A stretch of DNA of 64,000 nt from Pilaira anomala. Lineage: Eukaryota; Mucoromycota; Mucoromycetes; Mucorales; Mucoraceae. The notes beneath the pieces were generated by a model. The model searched no databases. It saw only the letters and a program-made list of their open reading frames with translations, and had not been told where the DNA came from. The position numbers and the translations under genes are program-made. Where the stretch lies: NCBI GenBank assembly GCA_025716855.1, contig JAIXMQ010000020.1:124001-188000 (forward strand), given 5' to 3'. Below, piece after piece: positions 59,673 to 64,000 of this stretch (position 1 is its first letter; every line of letters begins with the position of its first letter).

Positions 59673-61004
59673 CTATTTTAAAGGACTATAATCTAATGGT
59701 TTTAAAATAAAAGAATGCATACTATCAACCAAACGAACTGTCTTATAAACAGTATCTGACCATCCATCAACTTTCCAGGCATCTTCTCTTGTTGTCTTTC
59801 TTGCTTGTAAGTCACTATAAAGTAGTTGTTATTATCTATAACATGATACTTTTCTTTTTCAACTTACGGGTATGTCCACATATGTTGAACAGTATGTAAA
59901 TTTCCTAATTGACTGAACCAGGCTCCGACAGGTTCACAAAATTGACTACGGTATTCAAGACCCTTTCGCCTATTTACAAAAAAAAAAAAAAAGTTGGTAC
60001 TCTTTTCCCACCCCCACTAATTTAAATAGCTTACCAATAGTACTCCCATTCAAGTAAATTACCAGGCTATTTATATATGATAAAAGTTAAAAAAAAAAAA
60101 AAAAAAAAACCAGATCCATTTCTTTTTTTATATATGTATATTTACCTTCAAGTTGTATTTACGAAGTTCATAAATGCCATTTGTTGTTTGAGGAGGAGCA
60201 GTTTTCCAGAAAGAAAACTCCAACATCATATTATTCTCACGAGAGATTAATAAAGGACGAAGGTCCTTAAGGAACTGTGCATAAACCTTATGTATAATGA
60301 TAAGTATCTTTTTTTTTTTTTCACTTAAAAAGAACTTACTGGGTCCTTTGATAATCTCTCCATCGTACTCTTATGACCTGGATAACCTTTATATTCCCAA
60401 ATATGAACTACATATAAATATAAATATAAAAAGTGTGAGATAACAATAAAAGACGAGATATAACAAATATAAAACCTTTTTCTTACCAAATGTATCTAAA
60501 TCCCCTACAATCATTTCCCAACTACCACATAAATGAACTTGATTTTGTGGATCATTTGCAATACGAGGATAATGAGCGGTTCTATTTTCAATATGTTTAG
60601 TTGTGTGTCTAGATCACTACTTTTTTTTTTTGTTTTGTTTATATACTTACAATAATTGGATATATTCTACTACTTTCTCGGGCTTGACTCGGTGAGCTTT
60701 TTACATAAAAACTCGATTAACAAAATTTTCTCTTTCTTTTTTTATTTTATTACTTACTTTGCATTTCATGTACATATTTACCACGAGCCAATTTCTTTGA
60801 ATGGGTTGTGTTATCACCGGGAATCACAGCCCCATTTTGCTCCTTACCGTACAAGACAGACTTTAAAAAACCTTGCTTACTTTCATCATCATCATCTTCT
60901 TGTTGACTCAAGCTTGGACGAGCCATAGAGAATGGACGAACTAAGCCCACACGGGTCACACCAGACAAAACTGTAGGACGTAAAAACTTTTTAATATTCA
61001 ACAT
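59673..61004 (-). CDS. NIPSNAP family mitochondrial protein
   Basis: Eight minus-strand exons (61004-60758, 60696-60651, 60608-60487, 60407-60340, 60286-60146, 60066-60035, 59969-59868, 59814-59673) give 299 residues. The start (MLNIKKFLRPTVLSGVTRVG) is basic and hydroxylated, as in a mitochondrial presequence. Two NIPSNAP dimeric barrel repeats follow. The first includes HRVKPEKVVEYIQLL and VHIWEYKGYPG; the second includes GIYELRKYNLKPGNLLEWE and VQHMWTYPDLQARKTTRE. NIPSNAPs are matrix proteins with proposed roles in mitophagy and metabolism; their biochemical function is not settled. Exon 6 is only 32 nt. Confidence 0.9.
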
Positions 61005-61180
61005 GACAATACTATTTTAAAGGAAGAGAAAAAGAAAAAGAAAAAAACGAGAAACGTTTCGTAACCCCAGAGTTTTTATAGTCGAAATAGCATGATTTTA
61101 TTATTCGTTACACACAGCAATTTTATATTCCTCCACATGACATAATGTTTATTTCAAAAAAAAAAAAAAAAAAAAAGGTT

Positions 61181-61837
61181 TTATTCTGCTTTTGGATCTT
61201 CCATATCTTCGTCATCGTCTTGAGTTTCAACTTCTTCTTCTTCCTCTTCCTCTTCTTCAACATGTTCTTCAATCACAACTTCAGTCTTTTGCTTTTTATT
61301 TTGACTATTGGAAGAGGATGAATTCTCTTCAGGTAATGTCTCCTTACGTTTCTCAATAGCTGCTTTTAATGTCATCGTTGTAGGAATCACGTCCTCTAAA
61401 AACTCAAATTGTTCAATTTCCTTTACTGCACCAGCTAAAAAAAAAACATCATAATGTTTGAGTAACTATACACACACATAAATAAAAAATTAAAAAAACT
61501 TTTTTTACCTAAATCTTTGTAATACACTGTCTTTCTTTTATCTTTTTTAGCTTTTGTAAATGCTTCCTTTACAAGATATTCCATAAATAATTCCTAATAG
61601 ATTACTTTCAGTTTTCTTTTCACTTTTTTTTTTTCAACAAAAATAAAAATTGTATAAATGTATTACAGTAGCATAAGCAATACAGAATGTGGCTTCTGCA
61701 TTGATCAACGAAACATCTTTGTCTTCTTTAATAACGCGTTTAATTCTAGCAAGCGGTAAAATAGTTGAACCTGGTACTCTTTCTGTAACTGTCTTTTGTG
61801 TTGATTTAGACTCTTGTGTTTCTGTATTTTCACTCAT
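61181..61837 (-). CDS. Histone-fold protein, Dpb3/POLE4/CHRAC1-like
   Basis: Three minus-strand exons (61837-61667, 61593-61509, 61434-61181) give 169 residues. The histone fold covers about residues 25-95: LPLARIKRVIKEDKDVS, AEATFCIAYATELFMEYLV and TVYYKDLAGAV. The pattern LP.ARIKR.(I/M)K and AT.LF matches the NF-YC-like partners Dpb3 (DNA polymerase epsilon) and CHRAC1 (chromatin remodelling). The C-terminus is a long Glu/Asp tail, common in this group. Which complex it joins cannot be settled here; it would need a Dpb4-type partner. Confidence 0.85.
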
Positions 61838-62014
61838 TTTAATTGCAAGACAGATAAAAAAAAAAAAAAAAAAAAAAAAAAACCTCTGTTCTACACACCC
61901 TTTTGGATAACCAAGTCGTGACGGTCCATTTAAATGATTTCCATCTGTATAAAAACAACGAAAACTTTTCCCTTTCTTCACTTTTCTTTTTCTTTTACTA
62001 TTTTATATCAAAAA
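61838..62014. promoter_or_regulatory. Shared divergent promoter of Dpb3-like and queuosine-salvage genes
   Basis: 177 bp between divergent start codons, with an A run of 26 at 61857-61882 and a CTTTTC-rich leader before ATG 62015. Confidence 0.5.
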
Positions 62015-63193
62015 ATGTCTTTTCTTACTCCAGAAATCGAAAGAGCTCCTTTCCCAACAGGAAGTGTAGTTGAAGCAGTTCGTACCTCTTGTCGCGAATT
62101 TATATCTTCAAGTCCTATCAAGATATCCGGAAAGGGTATTGAAGACTTTTTAACAGGTTTAAACAAATTGCAGTATATGGAATTTTCTGATGATATCACT
62201 ATCAAGATGCCACTTCGCTTTGAAACCGTTCATGATGAAATGAATTTTATTACCATGATTGATTTATTAAATTTCGGTAGTGGATATCGAGTACCTCTTC
62301 ATGAGTTAGCTGGTAGAGGGTAAAAAAAAAAAGATAATTTTCGCGTAAATTTTGTATCAAGTGTTGACTTAGTTCCTTCCCCTCCATTTTATCATTCCCT
62401 TTTTTTTTTTAGTGCTTTTGATACCATTCGATTTGGTGCCATGTCCTTTCATATTGGAGGTAAACCCATGACAGCCGAAACGTTCAAGAACATGACTGTA
62501 TTTGAAGTAGCCGAGACATTTCAATTACCTATTGATCGAGAAGTCCGTCACGAAACTCTCGACTTTGTTACCATGACACAGCCTACAGCACTCAGACCTC
62601 TTGCAGATGGTATCACATCCGTTTTAAACACAACAGGTGAATACTTGGTCAACAACGGTTACAAAGATCTTTCTGATTTCATCATGAAACACGTCCAACA
62701 GAACCCTCAAAATGCAAATTCTTTAGTCAACCACTTTAGTCAACATTTCCCTGGTTTATTTGACAAGTATTGGTTTGAAGGGGATGCCAATCCGGTCTAT
62801 CTCTATAAAAAGTCTCAAATTATTGTTTATCATCTTTGGTGTACTTTTAAAGAACAATTGCCAGAGTTATTTGATTTCAAGGATATCAATACACTTACCA
62901 TCTTTTCCGATAATGTGATTCCTACCATGTTGGTTGAATTGAATATCATTCAGATCCCTGAGGCATGGCAAGAGCAAATTACTGCAAATCAAGATCTTAA
63001 CGTACAACAAGCGACTACTTTAAGAGCCGCTGCTGTAGTTGCTTGTGATGATATTGTAAATGCTTCAAAAACTACAGGTCCTGTTCCTGATATGACTACA
63101 GGTGGTTTAGATGTTTATCTTTGGCGTTTAGGTAAAGTAGGTGATTACAGAAAAGTACCTCGTTTCCAATTAAAAGAGACTGTCATGTTTTAA
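62015..63193 (+). CDS. QNG1: Queuosine 5'-glycosidase/salvage protein (Qng1, DUF2419)
   Basis: Two exons (62015-62319, 62413-63193) give 361 residues, similar to the human homologue. Family features are the early helix with VRTSCREFI, LNFGSGYRVPLHE, FDTIRFGAMSFH, DFIMKHVQQNP, the LVNHFSQHFPGLFD block, LTIFSDNVIPTMLVELNII and a Tyr/Trp-rich end (LDVYLWRLGKVGDY). Qng1 releases queuine from queuosine 5'-monophosphate so that eukaryotes can reuse it for tRNA anticodon modification. The intron between AGRG and AFDT is 93 nt with a T-rich acceptor. It converges on the next gene with 84 bp between stops. Confidence 0.88.
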
Positions 63194-63277
63194 AAGGCCC
63201 TAAAAATAAAATATACGAGTTTATATATATACCAAATTTTATATTTTTTTATTTTATATGTTTTTTATATCTCTAAT

Positions 63278-63819
63278 TTATTGTTTTGTTTCCCATTCAG
63301 CATGTTTAGCCGCAGCATTCATTCGTTCCATAAACTCAGTCTTGACGCAAGACTCGGCATTAATTCGAGATAACAATTGATTTTCATGTTCTGCAATCAC
63401 TTTAGATTTTGATTTATCTGTATATGCAGTAATTTTGATATTATATAATTTACAGTCTAATGCTCCCAAGGCAGGAGAAAGAAAATAATAACGTGGTTGG
63501 TCAAAGCCTTCTTCTGAAGTTAATTGAACTGCAGGTACTTTAATAGGCTCGTCTTCTGTCACTGGGTTTTCAAAAGTTGCTTCAATATAAGGTTGCTTCA
63601 CGTTCAAAGGTTTTCTTAACTGAACTAACCAAGAGTAACTAGAATGGAATGAGTCTTTCTTCCTCAACGCCTCTTTTTGTTATATACTTACTGTGCTCCT
63701 AGTTGCTCATTCTTAAAATTGATCGCAAAACTTGCACTGAGATCTTCGAAATATTTCGATTTTTTAAACCTTGGTTCCTTTACTTTTTTATCAAATAAAC
63801 AACCACAAGAGAAATTCAT
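63278..63819 (-). CDS. Hypothetical small protein
   Basis: Two minus-strand exons (63819-63692, 63638-63278) joined across a 53-nt intron (donor GTAAGT, acceptor TCTAG) give 162 residues; family not recognised. The N-terminus has a Cys pair (NFSCGCLF) followed by basic residues. The middle reads as alternating strands (YIEATFENPV, KVPAVQLTSEEGF, YYFLSPALGAL, KLYNIKITAYTD), suggesting a beta-sandwich. The C-terminal 25 residues are helical. The acceptor was chosen because the earlier AAG at 63659 would shift the frame. Upstream T-run-derived residues before ATG 63819 were excluded. Confidence 0.65.
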
Positions 63820-64000
63820 AATTATTAAAAAAAAAGAAAAAAAGAATAGAGAGAAAAAAAAAAAAGTATTTAGTATGCTTTTCCCTGTCAACAGCACTTT
63901 ATTTTATTTTTACGCGGCGCGCATGTAAATTCGGGAGATTTTCTGATTTTTGTTGGGTGACAAGCAATTTCTTAACATATAAAATTAATAACTGCTATAA
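63820..64000. other. Upstream region at window edge
   Basis: A-rich leader, then unassigned sequence including a short GC-rich GCGGCGCGC patch at 63914-63922. No gene seen before the window ends. Confidence 0.4.

Overview
The window reads as nuclear DNA of an early-diverging filamentous fungus, most likely Mucoromycota (Mucorales-like). It is strongly AT-rich and full of poly-A/T runs. Genes are compact, with many short GT-AG introns of roughly 45-100 nt and acceptors ending in TAG or AAG. The encoded proteins are fungal: Erb1, Rim20/PalA, Sfm1, a Pho80/Clg1-like cyclin, a Cti6-like PHD protein and Spo14-type phospholipase D. The species cannot be named from sequence alone.

Layout. Positions 1-7110 are a repeat landscape: a 4.85-kb inverted-repeat element (two near-identical 1.51-kb arms around a 1.8-kb spacer holding a broken gene), then diverged relatives of the arm, 27-bp-type and 192-bp tandem arrays and a dispersed 60-bp motif. 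At 8761-9811 lies a decayed IS630/Tc1-type DDE transposase. From 12.3 to 25.6 kb there is a gene block: two-HMG-box protein, Rim20/PalA-like Bro1 protein, M28 leucine aminopeptidase, tRNA 2'-phosphotransferase, Pho80/Clg1-like cyclin and ERB1. Positions 25.6-31.8 kb appear gene-free. From 31.8 to 46.3 kb lie SFM1, a Ran1/Sks1-type kinase, phospholipase D, argininosuccinate lyase, an AMACR-type CoA racemase, an Age2/SMAP-type ArfGAP and an unknown protein. Positions 48.4-52.0 kb are a 3.6-kb minisatellite with an 18-bp unit, followed by leucine-rich-repeat gene remnants. From 54.8 kb to the end lie an STE20-family kinase, a C2H2 zinc-finger protein, a Cti6-like PHD protein, a NIPSNAP protein, a Dpb3/POLE4-like histone-fold protein, a queuosine-salvage protein and a small unknown protein.

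The genes are mostly independent housekeeping or regulatory functions rather than a pathway cluster. Several pairs are tightly packed: only 63 bp separates the aminopeptidase stop from the TPT1 start, there are tail-to-tail pairs 84-206 bp apart, and three divergent pairs share 177-241-bp intergenic regions. I assembled exon structures by hand from reading frame, splice-site consensus and protein family continuity. Every multi-exon model called as a functional gene closes in frame. Two introns use GC-AG boundaries. The most unusual features are the palindromic element with its older relatives and the minisatellite, which is open in five of six frames.
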